Positions 6,935 through 7,723 of a stretch of DNA of 7,723 nucleotides are shown in pieces. The stretch is from Treponema sp. Its GTDB lineage: Bacteria > Spirochaetota > Spirochaetia > Treponematales > Treponemataceae. Below the pieces are notes generated by a model. That model saw only the letters and a program-made list of their open reading frames with translations. It made no database searches and had not been told where the DNA came from. Each line of letters begins with the position of its first letter. Positions within the stretch are counted from its first letter, which is position 1. Made by a program: the position numbers and the translations under genes. The stretch covers positions 1 through 7,723 of the forward strand of contig JAILQA010000159.1 in NCBI GenBank assembly GCA_024699205.1, given 5' to 3'.

Positions 6935-7723
6935 ATGGGAAAAGAATCAAAAATTGAAATCACTGAAAATACAGATTTATTTGAAAAAGAAGAAAATGAA
7001 AAATTAGAATCTTCAAAAACTTCACAACAAAAAGCAGCAACAAACTCGCAGTTAAAAGCTTCTGGCAAAGTTGATGATCCTTTGGAAAGTATTTTTAATA
7101 AAATAAGTGATATGAATCCGCAGGAAAGAATAAATGCCGGTAAATCATATTTGAATATACAAAATCAAGAAGATGGATTAATTGTTTCCCCTGAAAGTGG
7201 TTCATTACAGTTAGAAAATACTGATTTTGTAATCTATGGTAAAAACGATTTTGAGTTTCCTATAAAACGTATTTATGATTCTTCTACGGCAAAACAAGAT
7301 ATTCCTAGTATTATAAGTTTTATCAGTAATCTTTCGGATACAAATTTTACTTTTTATGATATGGTTGATTTACTTTCTTATTTGGGAGTAAATATAGATT
7401 ATGGACAAATACGATATAGTCCAAATAATTCAATTAGAAAAATAACCGAGCTGTTAAAGGATGCGTTTTTAAGACGTGGTGGTTATGCCGTAAATTTAGG
7501 TGCAGGTTGGAAACTTAATTTGCCATATATTGTAAACATTCCTTCTGTTGTTAAAGATGTATCTAATCCAGAAAAGAATAAGAAAATTATGATGATTCGT
7601 ATGCCTGGTGGTAGTTATTACCAACTTGATGCAATGAAAAGGACTTTTGAAGAATATCATTCTAATATAGATACTTATAAGTACGAAAATCATCAAAGAG
7701 AAGATTTTACACTATTCTATACG
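6935..7723 (+). CDS. RHS/YD-repeat-type protein, N-terminal part with DUF6531-like head (3' end outside window)
   Basis: The frame runs 263 codons without a stop to the last base, so only the head of a probably much larger protein is visible. Residues 1-50 are a hydrophilic leader rich in Glu, Lys, Ser and Gln; there is no N-terminal signal peptide. Residues 81-117 (GLIVSPESGSLQLENTDF, then FPIKRIYDSS) match the DUF6531 pattern that opens many RHS and polymorphic-toxin proteins, roughly 'vdp.tG.l.le.tDl..p...p...tR.YnS'. Residues 188-196 (LGAGWKLNL) match the following 'fG.GW.ln' step, and 221-263 resemble the next RHS strand segments (GGSYYQLD, RTFEEY). Between RIYDSS and LGAGW lie about 65 extra residues, mostly helix-like, where the family normally has a short link. 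Sampled lines are much more AT-rich than the other genes, suggesting transfer. Such proteins usually end in a variable toxin or adhesion domain, which cannot be seen here. It could instead be a WapA- or SpvB/Tc-toxin-like protein. Confidence 0.68.
   Translation, partial: MGKESKIEITENTDLFEKEENEKLESSKTSQQKAATNSQLKASGKVDDPLESIFNKISDMNPQERINAGKSYLNIQNQEDGLIVSPESGSLQLENTDFVIYGKNDFEFPIKRIYDSSTAKQDIPSIISFISNLSDTNFTFYDMVDLLSYLGVNIDYGQIRYSPNNSIRKITELLKDAFLRRGGYAVNLGAGWKLNLPYIVNIPSVVKDVSNPEKNKKIMMIRMPGGSYYQLDAMKRTFEEYHSNIDTYKYENHQREDFTLFYT

Noticed and set aside
7496..7696. Minus-strand open frame inside the RHS-like gene
   Set aside because: Shadow of the plus-strand gene: no ribosome binding site, no family resemblance, wholly contained in a well-supported frame.

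Overview
The window is AT-rich, densely packed bacterial DNA with six protein-coding genes and no recognisable tRNA, rRNA, insertion sequence or CRISPR array. The mix of genes fits a host-associated, fibre-degrading anaerobe: a class III nucleotide cyclase behind a sensor-type linker, a TIGR02757 protein, a cytoplasmic family 10 glycoside hydrolase, a DUF4153 membrane protein and a membrane GGDEF-EAL protein. My best guess is a gut or rumen spirochaete of the genus Treponema. This rests on protein style only; a Bacillota gut anaerobe is not excluded.

Layout. Bases 1-897 (+) hold the C-terminal part of a class III adenylate/guanylate cyclase whose N-terminus lies before the window. Four bases later, convergent to it, is a complete TIGR02757/DUF2400 gene (902-1714, -). 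A 202-bp divergent gap (1715-1916) carries a consensus extended -10 and two inverted repeats in front of a GH10 xylanase-like gene (1917-3179, +). Ten bases after it, again convergent, is a DUF4153 membrane protein (3190-4929, -). Upstream of that, on the same strand, lies a four-helix membrane GGDEF-EAL protein (5000-6751, -); its start is set by a clear Shine-Dalgarno sequence, not by the longest open frame. A 183-bp divergent gap (6752-6934) with two promoter candidates separates it from the N-terminal 263 codons of a large gene (6935 to the window end, +). That product carries the DUF6531-type head found at the start of RHS/YD-repeat proteins.

How they may work together. The window has both a cAMP-type (cyclase) and a c-di-GMP-type (GGDEF-EAL) signalling enzyme, but they are far apart and nothing links them directly. 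The GH10 protein has no export signal, so it probably acts inside the cell on imported xylo-oligosaccharides or related glycosides. The GGDEF-EAL gene and the RHS-like gene share one intergenic control region, so they could be co-regulated.

The least ordinary part is the right end. The RHS-like frame is open to the window edge, is clearly more AT-rich than the other genes, and has about 65 residues inserted inside its conserved head. It looks like an acquired polymorphic-toxin or surface-protein locus whose decisive part lies beyond the window. I see no complete new system in this window.
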